Notes: generated by a model from the sequence alone, not told the origin. Shown: positions 50,412-60,095, numbered from the stretch's first letter. The stretch is 64,000 nt of DNA from Sinosporangium album (GCF_900100605.1 NZ_FNCN01000018.1:1-64000); one strand, 5' to 3'. Translations and numbers: made by a program.

Positions 50412-51041
50412 GTGGCGAGGACGAAGGACCCCGCGGTCCGCACCCTGCTCATCGAGCGGGCCGCACGCATGCTCCGCATCCGCGAACCCATCACCCTGCG
50501 CTCCCTGGTGGCCGGGACCGGAGTGTCGACGATGGCCGTCTACACCCACTTCGGCGGCATGGAGGGCATGTGGAAGGCCCTGCGGCAAGAGGGCTTCACC
50601 CGCCTGGAGGCCAGGTTCGCGGCGATGCCCGCCTCCGACGACCCGGTCCAGGACCTGACCGCCCTGGTCGCCGCCTACCTCGGCAACGCCCTTGAGCACA
50701 CCGACCTGTACCGGGTCATGTTCGACGCGAACTTCGACCTCGAAGACCTCAAGGCCGCCGAGGCGACCCTGGAATACCTGGTCCGCGCCGCCGGCCGCTC
50801 CAGGGACGCGGGCCGCTTCCGCGCCGACACCGACCCGCTCCAACTGGCGGTCCAGAGCTGGACCGTCGCCCACGGCCTGGTCTCGCTGGTCGCCAACGGG
50901 CCCCTGCCGCGCCGCAGCCTCACCAACGGCGTCCCCCTGCTGACCGCGCTGTTCACCGGCAGCGGAGACGACCCCGACCGGTGCCGCCTGTCCGTCGAGA
51001 GCGGCTGGAAGCACCTGCACTTCACCGGCGCATGCGGTTGA
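50412..51041 (+). CDS. TetR-family transcriptional regulator
   Basis: From the GTG at 50412 the product is 209 residues. The N-terminal HTH is VRTLLIERAARMLRIREPIT, LRSLVAGTGVSTMAVYTHFG and GMEGMWKALRQEGFTRLEAR. The rest is helical with a TetR_C-type fold (DPVQDLTALVAAYLGNALEH, DLYRVMFDANFDLEDLKAAE, WTVAHGLVSLVANGPLPRRS). The divergent RidA gene and the dyad between them are its probable targets. An ATG at 50397 would place the start inside the operator. A hairpin at 51055-51076 ends the transcript. Confidence 0.88.
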   Translation: MARTKDPAVRTLLIERAARMLRIREPITLRSLVAGTGVSTMAVYTHFGGMEGMWKALRQEGFTRLEARFAAMPASDDPVQDLTALVAAYLGNALEHTDLYRVMFDANFDLEDLKAAEATLEYLVRAAGRSRDAGRFRADTDPLQLAVQSWTVAHGLVSLVANGPLPRRSLTNGVPLLTALFTGSGDDPDRCRLSVESGWKHLHFTGACG

Positions 51042-51054
51042 CCACACCACCGGT

Positions 51055-51076
51055 CGCCCGGGGCCGCACCCGGGCG
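51055..51076 (+). terminator. Terminator of the TetR gene
   Basis: CGCCCGGG (51055-51062) pairs with CCCGGGCG (51069-51076) around a 6-base loop, 13 bases after the stop codon. Confidence 0.6.
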
Positions 51077-51159
51077 CCGTACCGGAAAACGCCCCCGCAG
51101 ACCCCCACCGCCCCTCGGCCGGCCCCTCCCGCCGCCCGCCCGCACGAAGGACCACGCCC

Positions 51160-51480
51160 ATGACGGTCAGCCGACCCCACCGCGACCGGATCACCCCCGG
51201 CGGCCCGGGCGAACCCGTAGTCCTGGACGGCGGCGACCGCCGCTGCATCCAACTCCTGATCGAACTGCGCCACCTGGTCGACACGCTGGCCGCCGGGCGG
51301 ATCGTCCACCTCATCGCCGCCGACCCCGCAGCACCCATCGACCTGCCCGCCTGGTGCCACCTCACCGGGCACCGCTACCTCGGTCCCGTCCCCGGCGAGC
51401 GGCCGACGTACGCGATCGAGACCGCCGCCGGAGCCCGCACCACACGCACCGACAGACCCTGGCACGCCGCAGAGCAGTGA
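51160..51480 (+). CDS. TusA-like (SirA) small protein
   Basis: From the ATG at 51160 (GAAGGA upstream) the product is 106 residues. The middle part has the TusA pattern: DRRCIQLLIELRHLVDTLAA, GRIVHLIAADPAAPIDLPAW and CHLTGHRYLGPVPGERPTYA. TusA/SirA proteins relay sulfur through a Cys-Pro site near the N terminus; here the equivalent Cys (DRRC-IQL) is not followed by Pro, so a canonical sulfur relay is doubtful. Such variants are common next to molybdenum or sulfur genes, none of which is present. It stands alone. Confidence 0.7.
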   Translation: MTVSRPHRDRITPGGPGEPVVLDGGDRRCIQLLIELRHLVDTLAAGRIVHLIAADPAAPIDLPAWCHLTGHRYLGPVPGERPTYAIETAAGARTTRTDRPWHAAEQ

Positions 51481-51685
51481 CCCCCGGGCCTACGGCCCCG
51501 ACACCCGCCCCAAGTGCACCGGCCAGGCCTGAGCTTTGAGTTCTTTGCCGCCATCCCGCAACGGATTCCGGCGTCCCCGCATGAGGGCGTCTGTGACCCG
51601 CGCATCCTGTACGGGCTCCAGGTCCCGCTGATCTCCTTCATCGACCAGGGCCAGGGGTCTTCGAGTCCGCTGATAGATTCCTGCG

Positions 51686-52354
51686 GTGAGCCGGCAACTG
51701 CCCAGCGGCGGCATCGAGCTGTCACCCGACGAGATCGAAGCCCTCCACGCCAGGTGGTCATCCTGCTGGACCCCGACCAAGGTCGCGCAGCAGTTGGCCG
51801 GGATCGGCACCCCCTGGTACGTGGCTGCGGGCTGGGCGCTGGATCTGTTCCGCGGCAGGCAGACACGCGCTCACGGGGACATCGAGATCGCGATTCCGGC
51901 CGCGAGCTTCGCCGAGGTCCGCTACCGCTTCCCCGGATACGTCTTCGACGCGGCAGGCAACGGCCGGATCTGGGAGAACGCCACACCGGAAGTGCTGGCC
52001 GCCGTACATCAGACATGGCTCCGCGACCCGGGCACCGGCAACTACCTGCTGGACGTGTTCCGCGAACCGCACGACGGCGACACTTGGATCTGCCGACGCG
52101 ATGAGAGGATCCGGCTTCCTTACAGCGGCATCATCCACCACACCCAAGACGGAATCCCGTATCTGGCACCCGAATTGGTCCTGTTGTTCAAGGCCAAGCA
52201 CGCCCGCCGAAAGGATCAAACAGACTTCGACGCGACCGTCCCGCACATGACCCCGGCTCAGCGTGAAATTCTGGCCGAGCTACTCGCCCGCGTACACCCG
52301 GGGCATCCCTGGCTCACGGACCTGCAGTCCTCGCTTCAGTCGGTTTCTGATTGA
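51686..52354 (+). CDS. Nucleotidyltransferase, aminoglycoside 2''-adenylyltransferase-like
   Basis: The 222-residue protein starts at the GTG at 51686. The core is GTPWYVAAGWALDLFRGRQT and RAHGDIEIAIPAASFAEVRY. The G-W-x-L-D-x-x-x-G/R-x-x-x-R-x-H-x-D-I-E-x-x-I pattern gives the acidic pair (His-x-Asp-Ile-Glu) of the ANT(2'')-like NTP transferase fold. TGNYLLDVFREPHDGDTWIC, IRLPYSGIIHHTQDGIPYLA and LFKAKHARRKDQTDFDATVP follow. Similar proteins include the family of acquired aminoglycoside-modifying enzymes and other housekeeping adenylyltransferases. The substrate is not known. GATAGATT at about 51670 and the lack of a ribosome site suggest a leaderless transcript. Confidence 0.8.
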   Translation: MSRQLPSGGIELSPDEIEALHARWSSCWTPTKVAQQLAGIGTPWYVAAGWALDLFRGRQTRAHGDIEIAIPAASFAEVRYRFPGYVFDAAGNGRIWENATPEVLAAVHQTWLRDPGTGNYLLDVFREPHDGDTWICRRDERIRLPYSGIIHHTQDGIPYLAPELVLLFKAKHARRKDQTDFDATVPHMTPAQREILAELLARVHPGHPWLTDLQSSLQSVSD

Positions 52355-52408
52355 AGCGAACAGGTTCGAAGAGACCCCTCGGCACCGGATACCGGCGAGC
52401 TCTCGTCT

Positions 52409-52505
52409 TCGCCGAGAACCATGCCGAGCGTCACGACCAGCCCTTTCAGAGAGACGACACAAGACCCTCGCGCAATCCTCTCTCCGCACGCAAACCAACC
52501 CGTCG
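52409..52505 (+). repeat. Copy 2 of a dispersed inverted repeat (50-bp identical core)
   Basis: Bases 52409-52458 are identical, in opposite orientation, to 20700-20749. Similarity continues with changes to about 52505. It lies just after the nucleotidyltransferase gene and before a gene fragment. Confidence 0.8.
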
Positions 52506-52549
52506 ATCGAGCGGGGAGAGCTCAGCACCCTGCCCGCCGCTTGGCCGGC

Positions 52550-52710
52550 ACCTCGCGGTCGACACCGCCACCTACCGGCGCGCGCAGGTCTGGGACCGGA
52601 CGTTCGGCGTCACACATCTCGTCGCGGCGCTCGACGGCCGGCCCATCGCGCACATCGACGGCTACGTGCGGCACATCGTCGCCTGGCTGGGACACCACAC
52701 CGACCGGTGA
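52550..52710 (+). pseudogene. C-terminal fragment of an unidentified gene
   Basis: A frame ends with LAVDTATYRRAQVWDRTFGV, then THLVAALDGRPIAHIDGYVR and HIVAWLGHHTDR followed by a stop. It reads like the end of a real protein with hydrophobic strands and aromatic residues. There is no start, and upstream lies the dispersed repeat. I do not recognise the family. It is probably the tail of a gene lost by rearrangement. Confidence 0.45.
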
Positions 52711-52848
52711 CCGCCCCGGGGCCGCGTACGGCCGGGGGCCGCGGCAGCCGGGCGCACGCCGTACGCGGCCACGCACGGAGCCCGGCCACCCGCCGGCCGC
52801 CGCAGGTGAGGGAGGCGCCGGCGCCTCCCTCACCTGCGGATCGGCGCA

Positions 52849-55800
52849 TCAGCGCAGGCGCGACTCGATCGCCTCGATGATCCGCGGACGCAGCTCCGAC
52901 GCCCGGATGACGGCGTCGACCGACCCGACCTCGACCGCGCGGTGGATGTCGTGCACGCGGTCGAACTCCGCGGCCACCTCACCGAGCTTCTCCGCCCGCA
53001 CCGACGAGCGCAGCTCGTCGAGCTCCGCGGCCAGCGCGGCGCGGTCGGCGCCGGAGGCCGCCGCCACGCGGGCCTCCGCATCGCGCACCCGCGGGTCGGC
53101 CGCAGTGCGGGCGTTGACCTCGCCGGAGAACACCACCGCCGCGGCGGGCGCGCCGCCCAGCACCGACGCGAACGAACCCTCCAGCGCCAGCACCGTCATG
53201 TTCGGGTTCAGCGCCTTGGAGAACACCACGAACGCGCCGCCGTGGTAGCGCGAGATCACACAGAACACGATCGGCCCGCGGAAGTTCACCACGGCCCGGC
53301 CGATCTCGGCGCCGTACTCCAACTGCAGCTTGCGCATCGACTCCGGCGACCCGTCGAACCCCGACAGGTTCGCCAGCACCACCAGCGGCCGGTTGCCGCT
53401 CGCCGCGTTGATCGCCCGCGCCGCCTTCTTCGACGACCGGGGGAACAGCGTGCCCGCCGTGTAGGTGTCCGGCCCGTCGGTGGGCGGGAAACCGCGCCTG
53501 GGCACCGCCCGCGACTCGATGCCGAGCAGGCTCACCGGGATCCCGCCCAGATGCACCTCCTGCACCACCGCGGTCTCCGCATCGGCCATGCCCGCCCAGC
53601 GCTCCAGCACCGGATGGTCCTGGTCGGACACCGCCCGCATCACCGTGCGGATGTCGAACGGCTTCTTGCGGTCCGGGTTCGCCTCCGCCGAGAAGATCTC
53701 CCCGACGGTGGCGAAGTCGCTGCCCGCCACGACATGCGGGAAGTCCGACACGTCCCGGTCGACCGGGTCGGTCGTCGCCGCCCGCCGCGGCGCCGCCTCC
53801 CCAGGAGCGACATACGTATGGTCGTAGTACGACATCAGCACATCCCGCGCGGCCCCCAGGTTCGGCGCCCAGTAATGCGCCTGCCCGTTGGGACCCATCA
53901 CCCGGTCGTAGCCGCCGATACCGAAGTTGTCCTCCGCCGACACCCCGCCGGAGAAGTCCAGCGACTGCTTGCCGGTGAGCACCATCGCCGAATCCGGCGT
54001 CATCACCAGCACACCCTTGGTGTGCATCAGCATCGTCGCCTCGGCGTTCCAGTACGGCTGCGCCCCCACCGTGATGCCCGCCACCACGACGTTGACCTCG
54101 CCGCCGCCCTGGGTGAACTCCACGATCCGCTTGAGCGCCGCGGCCACCCAGTCCATGTTCTCGGTACCCGACTCCATGGAGATCCGGGCACCCGCCGACA
54201 GCGCATACCACTCCAGCGGCACCCGCATCCGCTCCGCCAGGTCCAGCGCCGCGATCACACGCCGGCACTCCGGCTCCGACAGCGCCCCCAGCGACTTCGT
54301 CGGATCGCCCAGCAGCACCACCCGCGTCACACCCCGCGGGTGCCGCTCGGTCGGCGTGCTCACCACCCCCGCCACCAGCGCCGCCGTGTTGAGCCCCTTC
54401 GGCCGGTCCACCGGCACCAGCACATGGTCCTCGTCCAGGTCGTGCTCGACGAAACGCCCCAGCAGACCCGTCAGCTCGTACGGATAGACCGTGTTGCGGC
54501 TGCTGGCCCGCAGCACCTTCTGCCGGTAGCCGTCCAGCGGCTCCACCGGCTCAGACGACGGCTCGCCCACGGTCAGCTCCGTGCCGCCGGCGGCGTCGAA
54601 CGCGATCCGCACCGCGATCTTCGCCAGCTCGCCGGTCTCCCGGTCGCGCTGCCGCGCGATGAACAGGATCTCCTCCAGCCCCGCCCCCGCCGCCGTCGGC
54701 ATCACCCGCCCGGCGATCATCTCCAGCTCCGCGCGGGTCAGGTCGCTCGGCGGCCACACGTAGATCACGATCCGGTTGGTGTTGAGCCGCCTGGCGGACG
54801 GCCGCCGCGACTGCGCGCGGCGGATCGAGTCCAGGCACGCCGCCACCGTGTCCTCGGCCGTCGGCAGCGCGACCAGCCTGCCGTCCTGCTCCCGCAGCTC
54901 GGTCAGGTCGCGCACCTGCGCGAACGCCACCAGCCGGTCGTCCGACGGGTTCTCCCGCGCCACGCACTGGAACAGGTACACCTCCTCGTCCGACGACGGC
55001 AGCCGCGTCAGGTCGAACCTGCCCAGCCGCTCCAGCTGCATCCGCTGCGCGATGAACGGGTGCAGGCCGCGGATCAGCCGCTCCTCGGCCATCCCCCCCG
55101 CGCCCTCCGTGCCCTCCGTACCCTCCGCGCCCTCGGCCGACGGGCGGAACGTGAAGTGGTGGTGCATCACCGCGCCGCCGCTGCCCGCGACCGTGGCCGT
55201 CAGCCTGCGCACCCCGCCCGGCAGCCGGTGCGCGCCCACCACCTCGTGCAGCGCGGCGGCCATCGCCTCGGAGTCCTCCGGCTGCCCCTCCCACGACAGG
55301 TAGATGTCGGCGTCGACGGCGTCCTCGCCGCCCGCCAGCTCCGCCAGCCCCCGCAGCACGGCGCCCAGCTCCTCAAAACCGACCGCCGACGACACCACGC
55401 ACGCCCCCGCACGCCTGGCGGCCACGAACGTGCAGCCCGCGACCCTCTCGGTGCGGACATCGGTCAATCCCTTGTTGCCGTAGTAGCGCCGGGTCAGCAC
55501 CTCAAGCATGACCGCGTTGTCCACATCGCCGCGGACGAGCCGCTGGCCGAGCAGCCGTACCAGCGGCTCGGTGGTGCGCACCATCTCGGCGATGCGCTCG
55601 GCGCGGTCCGCCGCGTCCGGGTGCGCGTCCAGATGCCGCAGGTGCCTGCGGACACTGGCGTAGACGCGGGCCCGGTTGCGGCGCAGCAGCGGCTGGCCGA
55701 ACCAGGCGAACACCACGCCGCGCGCCAGGTCGGACACCACCGGGAAGCGGACCTGCGTCGCGGCCACCAGCCGCTCCAGCGCCAGACCGGTGGGCTCGCG

Positions 55801-58347
55801 CAGCGTCGCGTCCGGCGGCGGCTCCTGCAGCCACGCACGCAGCAGCGTGGTGACGACCGCCGCGTCGGCGGCGGCCCGCTGCTGGGCCAGGAAGATCCGG
55901 AACACCGCGGCCTCGAGCTCGGGGGAGTGCTCCAACCCTGCGACGCCGTAGTGCCCGAGCGCCTTGGCCAGCTTGGCCTGGAACGCCTCCGGCAGCCCGG
56001 CCCGCTCCACGTCCAGGCTCTGCAGGTAGGTGTGGAAGTACTCGCGGGCGCTGTGCACATGGCCCTCGCCGCCGCCGTCCTCACCCGCCGGCCGGTTGCG
56101 GCTCAACTCGGCCAGATCGGCGAACACCTCGACCAGCCCGAGCTCCTCGGCGAGCGGCAGCCGCCCCTCCTCGACGGCCGCCCTGCGCGCCGCCAGGTAG
56201 CCGCCCAGCACCCGCCCCTCGTCGTGCGGGTCCACGTCGAACCCCAGCAGCAGACTGCGCAGGTCCTGCAGGCCGCGCACGGTGCGCTCCCGCACCGGCG
56301 CCTGCCCGCGCGCGGCCGGCAGGTCCAGCTCCACCACCCCGGCGGCCGACGCCTCCTGCTCCTCGGCGCCGCCGTCGGCGAGCGGCTCCAGCCGCAGCAG
56401 CGGCGCGCCCGCCTCCACCTGGCTGCCCACCGACACGACGCATTCCTTCAGCCGCGCCTTGAACGGCGCCCGCAGCACCGTCTCCATCTTCATGCTCTCC
56501 AGCACCAGCACCGGAGCGCCCGCCTCGACCTCCGCCCCGACCGCCAGCGGCGTCGCCACCACCAGCGCCGGCGCGGGGGAGCGGACCACACCGCCCTCAT
56601 CGCGGCTCACCCGGTGCGTCACACCGTCCACCTCCACCAGGTGGACCGGCCCGTGCGTGTGCGTGAGCAGGCGGTACCGGGCACCGTTCACCGTGATCTG
56701 CCCGGTGTGCCGGTCGAAACGCTCAAGATCCACGTCCGCCGTACGGGCGTCGCCACCCGCCTCGACCCCGACGCGGAACCGGTGCGCGCCGACCCGCGCG
56801 ACACGCACCCGGTAGCCGTCGCCGCGCAGCTTCAGATCCAGCGGCCTGCCGCTCTCATGCCGCACCTGCGGACGCCCGCCGAACGCCGTCGACAGCAGCC
56901 GCCGCCGCTCGGCACGCTCCTCCTCCTCATAGCCCTCGATGGCCGCCGCCGCCAGCGCCACCCCCGAATGCCGGTGCGACACGAGCCTGCCCTCGCCCCG
57001 CACACGGTCGATCCAGCCGGTGTCCGCACTCGCGTCGATCACCTCGGGCTGGTCGAGCAGGTCCAGCACGAAACTCTTGTTCGTCGCACCGCCCTCGATG
57101 ATCACCATCGTCTGCGCCATCGCCCGCCGCAGCCTGCCCAGCGCCTCATCCCGGTCACGCCCATAGGCGATGATCTTCGCGATCATCGAGTCGAAATCCG
57201 CCGGGATCACGTCGCCCTCGCTGACACCGGTGTCCACCCGGATGCCCGGCCCCGCCGGCAGATCCAGCCGCGCGATGCGCCCCGGCGAAGGAGCGAAGTC
57301 ACGGTCGGGGTCCTCGGCGTTCAACCGCGCCTCGACCGCATGCCCCCGCTCCGCCGGAGGCTCCCCATCCAGCCTGCCGCCCGACGCCACCAGCAGCTGC
57401 GCCTTCACCAGATCGAACCCGGTGACAGCCTCGGTGATCGGATGCTCCACCTGCAGACGCGTGTTCACCTCAAGGAACGCGAACATCCCATCGCCCGGAT
57501 GGTAGAGGAACTCGACCGTCGCCGCGCCGCGGTAGCCGACCGCCACCGCCAGCCGCTCGGCCGACGCCTTCAGCTCGGCCGCCTGCTCCGGGCTGAGCAC
57601 CGGCGACGCCGACTCCTCGATCACCTTCTGGTTGCGCCGCTGCACCGAGCAGTCGCGGACGCCCAGCGCCCACGCGGTCCGGCCGTCGGCGATCACCTGC
57701 ACCTCGACATGCCGGGCGCCGGTGACCATCCGCTCCAGGAACACGGTGCCGCTGCCGAACGCCCGCGCGGCCTCCTGGCTCGTACGCTCGTAGGCGTCGG
57801 CGAGCTCCTCCGCGTTCGCGATCACGCGGATGCCGCGACCGCCGCCGCCCGCCGTCGCCTTCAGCATCAGCGGATAGCCGATCCCGGCCGCCGCCGCCAA
57901 CGCCGCCTCGACGCTCTCCACCGCGCCGCGGCTCCACGGCGCGACCGGCACCCCGACCTCCTCGGCGATCAGCTTGGCACCGATCTTGTCGCCGAGCTTG
58001 CGCATGGCCTCCGCGCTCGGGCCGACGAACGCCACCCCGATCTCCTCGCACAGCTCCGCGAACGCCGGATCCTCCGCGACGAACCCCCAGCCGACCCACG
58101 CCGCGTCGGCCTCGGTCTCCAGCAGCGCACGCCGCAGCGCCTTCAAATCGAGGTACGGCCGCGCCGACGCCGGACCGAGCTCATAAGCGATGTCGGCCTC
58201 ACGCACGAACGTGGCCGCACGATCGACATCGGTGTGCAGGGCGACGGTCTCGATCCGTGTCCCGGTCTCGGCGGCGATGTCCCGTACAGCATGGATGAGC
58301 CGCATGGCGGCCTCACCACGGTTGACAATGGCGACACGACTGAACAC
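52849..58347 (-). CDS. Single-chain acyl-CoA carboxylase (BC-BCCP-CT fusion)
   Basis: The 1832-residue protein starts at the GTG at 58347 behind AGGAGGG. The biotin carboxylase part (to about residue 450) has FSRVAIVNRGEAAMRLIHAV, KATAGGGGRGIRVIANAEEL and LEVNTRLQVEHPITEAVTGF. The biotin carrier has ESMKMET with the biotinylated Lys620. After a 550-residue helical spacer, the carboxyltransferase (from about 1250) shows ALDLAERMRVPLEWYALSAG, FGIGGYDRVMGPNGQAHYWA, NLSGFDGSPESMRKLQLEYG and GGAFVVFSKALNPNMTVLAL. It resembles eukaryotic ACC or fused acetyl/propionyl-CoA carboxylases, makes malonyl-CoA or methylmalonyl-CoA and acts in the cytoplasm. It is monocistronic. Confidence 0.93.
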   Translation of the reverse strand: MFSRVAIVNRGEAAMRLIHAVRDIAAETGTRIETVALHTDVDRAATFVREADIAYELGPASARPYLDLKALRRALLETEADAAWVGWGFVAEDPAFAELCEEIGVAFVGPSAEAMRKLGDKIGAKLIAEEVGVPVAPWSRGAVESVEAALAAAAGIGYPLMLKATAGGGGRGIRVIANAEELADAYERTSQEAARAFGSGTVFLERMVTGARHVEVQVIADGRTAWALGVRDCSVQRRNQKVIEESASPVLSPEQAAELKASAERLAVAVGYRGAATVEFLYHPGDGMFAFLEVNTRLQVEHPITEAVTGFDLVKAQLLVASGGRLDGEPPAERGHAVEARLNAEDPDRDFAPSPGRIARLDLPAGPGIRVDTGVSEGDVIPADFDSMIAKIIAYGRDRDEALGRLRRAMAQTMVIIEGGATNKSFVLDLLDQPEVIDASADTGWIDRVRGEGRLVSHRHSGVALAAAAIEGYEEEERAERRRLLSTAFGGRPQVRHESGRPLDLKLRGDGYRVRVARVGAHRFRVGVEAGGDARTADVDLERFDRHTGQITVNGARYRLLTHTHGPVHLVEVDGVTHRVSRDEGGVVRSPAPALVVATPLAVGAEVEAGAPVLVLESMKMETVLRAPFKARLKECVVSVGSQVEAGAPLLRLEPLADGGAEEQEASAAGVVELDLPAARGQAPVRERTVRGLQDLRSLLLGFDVDPHDEGRVLGGYLAARRAAVEEGRLPLAEELGLVEVFADLAELSRNRPAGEDGGGEGHVHSAREYFHTYLQSLDVERAGLPEAFQAKLAKALGHYGVAGLEHSPELEAAVFRIFLAQQRAAADAAVVTTLLRAWLQEPPPDATLREPTGLALERLVAATQVRFPVVSDLARGVVFAWFGQPLLRRNRARVYASVRRHLRHLDAHPDAADRAERIAEMVRTTEPLVRLLGQRLVRGDVDNAVMLEVLTRRYYGNKGLTDVRTERVAGCTFVAARRAGACVVSSAVGFEELGAVLRGLAELAGGEDAVDADIYLSWEGQPEDSEAMAAALHEVVGAHRLPGGVRRLTATVAGSGGAVMHHHFTFRPSAEGAEGTEGTEGAGGMAEERLIRGLHPFIAQRMQLERLGRFDLTRLPSSDEEVYLFQCVARENPSDDRLVAFAQVRDLTELREQDGRLVALPTAEDTVAACLDSIRRAQSRRPSARRLNTNRIVIYVWPPSDLTRAELEMIAGRVMPTAAGAGLEEILFIARQRDRETGELAKIAVRIAFDAAGGTELTVGEPSSEPVEPLDGYRQKVLRASSRNTVYPYELTGLLGRFVEHDLDEDHVLVPVDRPKGLNTAALVAGVVSTPTERHPRGVTRVVLLGDPTKSLGALSEPECRRVIAALDLAERMRVPLEWYALSAGARISMESGTENMDWVAAALKRIVEFTQGGGEVNVVVAGITVGAQPYWNAEATMLMHTKGVLVMTPDSAMVLTGKQSLDFSGGVSAEDNFGIGGYDRVMGPNGQAHYWAPNLGAARDVLMSYYDHTYVAPGEAAPRRAATTDPVDRDVSDFPHVVAGSDFATVGEIFSAEANPDRKKPFDIRTVMRAVSDQDHPVLERWAGMADAETAVVQEVHLGGIPVSLLGIESRAVPRRGFPPTDGPDTYTAGTLFPRSSKKAARAINAASGNRPLVVLANLSGFDGSPESMRKLQLEYGAEIGRAVVNFRGPIVFCVISRYHGGAFVVFSKALNPNMTVLALEGSFASVLGGAPAAAVVFSGEVNARTAADPRVRDAEARVAAASGADRAALAAELDELRSSVRAEKLGEVAAEFDRVHDIHRAVEVGSVDAVIRASELRPRIIEAIESRLR

Positions 58348-58598
58348 CCGACCGAGCCCTCCTGTAGACCAACAATGAACGCTGCCGCGGCACAGCAGTC
58401 CGCGGCAGTGTTCACCTTTCCGTCTAGCGGCCGACGGCGCCATGTCGCAGACATCGCACACTGCGGGGCTCCAGTTGTGGGAAAACAACCAAAACCCGTC
58501 GGCAGGCCCCGCCCGCTGCTCACGAACCCCACACCGACCGACCACCGCGAACAGAAACCGGCCCGTTCACACGGAGGCCGCCGTGCGCCCATCCGCGG

Positions 58599-58623
58599 CA
58601 CCGCACCGCACCGCACCGCACCG
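58599..58623. repeat. Five CACCG units
   Basis: CACCG is repeated five times in a row within the 288-base gap between the carboxylase and the amidohydrolase genes. It is non-coding. The rest of the gap has no gene that could be supported. Confidence 0.9.
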
Positions 58624-58635
58624 GGAAGAAACAGC

Positions 58636-59883
58636 TCAGGCAGGCCGTACCGCAAGCCACGACAGCGCCGCCGCCGTCATCGCCTCGACACCCGCCGCCA
58701 GCGTTGGGTCGAGAACAGGAGCGAAATACGGCGAATGATTGTTCGGGATGTCCTGGGCCACCCGGCCCGCCTTCTCCGCCAGCGCGTACGCCTCCGGATC
58801 ACTGCCGCCGATCCACCAGAACACCGACGGGAACCCGCCCCGCCGCCCGAACACCCCGAAATCCTCGCTCCCGGTCACCGCCGGCACCTCCACCACCCGC
58901 TCCGGGCCGAACGCCTCCCGCAGCGCGGCAGCGACCCGCCCGGTCGCCTCCACGTCGTTCTCGACACGCTGGAAGCTGTACAGCGTGCTGATCTCGGGCC
59001 GTTCGGGAGCCCCGGCGGAGACCGCCTCACCCTCCAGCACCCGCTCCACCGCCGCCATGACCCGCTCCCGCACCGACGGCTCGAAGGTGCGGATGCTGAG
59101 CCGCAGCTCCGCCTCACCGGGGATGATGTTGGCCTTCGTCCCGGCCCGCATCGACCCGACCGTCACCACCGCCGTATCGGTGGGGGCGACCTCGCGCGAC
59201 ACGACCGTCTGCAGGCGCATGACGGCCGAGGCCGCCATCACCACCGGGTCGACGGTCGTCTCCGGCCGCGACCCGTGCCCGCCCCGGCCGATCAACCGCA
59301 CCTTCAGCGAATCGCTGGCCGCCATCGCCACGCCCGGCCGGTACAGCACCGTGCCCGCAGGACCGGCGATCACGTGCTGGCCCAGTGCCACCACCGGCGT
59401 GCCGAACCGCTCGAACAGGCCGTCGTCGACCATCGCGTCGGCTCCCGCGCCGACCTCCTCCGCCGGCTGGAACACCAGCAGCACCGTGCCCGACCACGCA
59501 TCCGGGTCGGCCGCCAGTACGGCGGTCGCCCCCAGCAGCCACACCACGTGCATGTCGTGGCCGCAGGCGTGCATCACCGGCACCGTCTGACCGTCGGCGT
59601 CGACCGCCGTCGCCACCGACCGGTACGGCAGGCCGGTGGCCTCGGCCACCGGCAGCGCGTCGAAGTCGGCCCGCAGCATCACCGTCGGCCCGTCCCCGTT
59701 GCGCAGCACACCGACCACCCCGGTGCGCCCCACACCCGTCGTCACCTCGCATCCGAGCGTGTCGAGCCACTCGGCGACCACCGCCGCGGTGCGGTGCTCG
59801 GCGAACGACAGCTCGGGATGCGCGTGCAGATCCTTGTAGAGCTCCACCAGCGCGGGCAGAAGCTCCGGCACATCGGGCAGCAT
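58636..59883 (-). CDS. M20-family amidohydrolase (hippurate/aminoacyl hydrolase type)
   Basis: From the ATG at 59883 the 415-residue protein has the M20D pattern. It shows ELYKDLHAHPELSFAEHRTA, the metal-binding HACGHDMHVVWLLGATAVLA (His-x-x-Gly-His-Asp), LVFQPAEEVGAGADAMVDDG with the Glu pair, PVVALGQHVIAGPAGTVLYR and GRGGHGSRPETTVDPVVMAA. The C terminus has EVPAVTGSEDFGVFGRRGGF. The family cleaves N-acyl amino acids, often in auxin-conjugate, indole or arginine catabolism; the substrate here is unknown. A run of G just before the ATG may be the ribosome site; in-frame codons at 59904 and 59919 are alternatives. Confidence 0.9.
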   Translation of the reverse strand: MLPDVPELLPALVELYKDLHAHPELSFAEHRTAAVVAEWLDTLGCEVTTGVGRTGVVGVLRNGDGPTVMLRADFDALPVAEATGLPYRSVATAVDADGQTVPVMHACGHDMHVVWLLGATAVLAADPDAWSGTVLLVFQPAEEVGAGADAMVDDGLFERFGTPVVALGQHVIAGPAGTVLYRPGVAMAASDSLKVRLIGRGGHGSRPETTVDPVVMAASAVMRLQTVVSREVAPTDTAVVTVGSMRAGTKANIIPGEAELRLSIRTFEPSVRERVMAAVERVLEGEAVSAGAPERPEISTLYSFQRVENDVEATGRVAAALREAFGPERVVEVPAVTGSEDFGVFGRRGGFPSVFWWIGGSDPEAYALAEKAGRVAQDIPNNHSPYFAPVLDPTLAAGVEAMTAAALSWLAVRPA

Positions 59884-60095
59884 GGCCCCCCCAATCGTGT
59901 ACATGGAACGACCGAACAACTACCACGCGTATGGCCGCGCCGTACGCCGCTTTCAGAACCAGGGAAGACGCCGTAGAGCAAGCGGAAAGCGACGCTCCGC
60001 GACATGGTCAGGGGAATCCCCGCGGATACCCCTGACCACCGTCATGGGGGGAGTGGTGGGCGCCCGCCGATGCCCGCCGGCGGGCGCCTCCCGGG

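Noticed and set aside
52942-59976. A very long plus-strand frame of over 2300 codons opposite the carboxylase and amidohydrolase genes
   Set aside because: It is the antisense of two well-supported genes; the translation is a low-complexity run of His, Arg, Gln and Pro with no domain, the usual result of high third-position GC.
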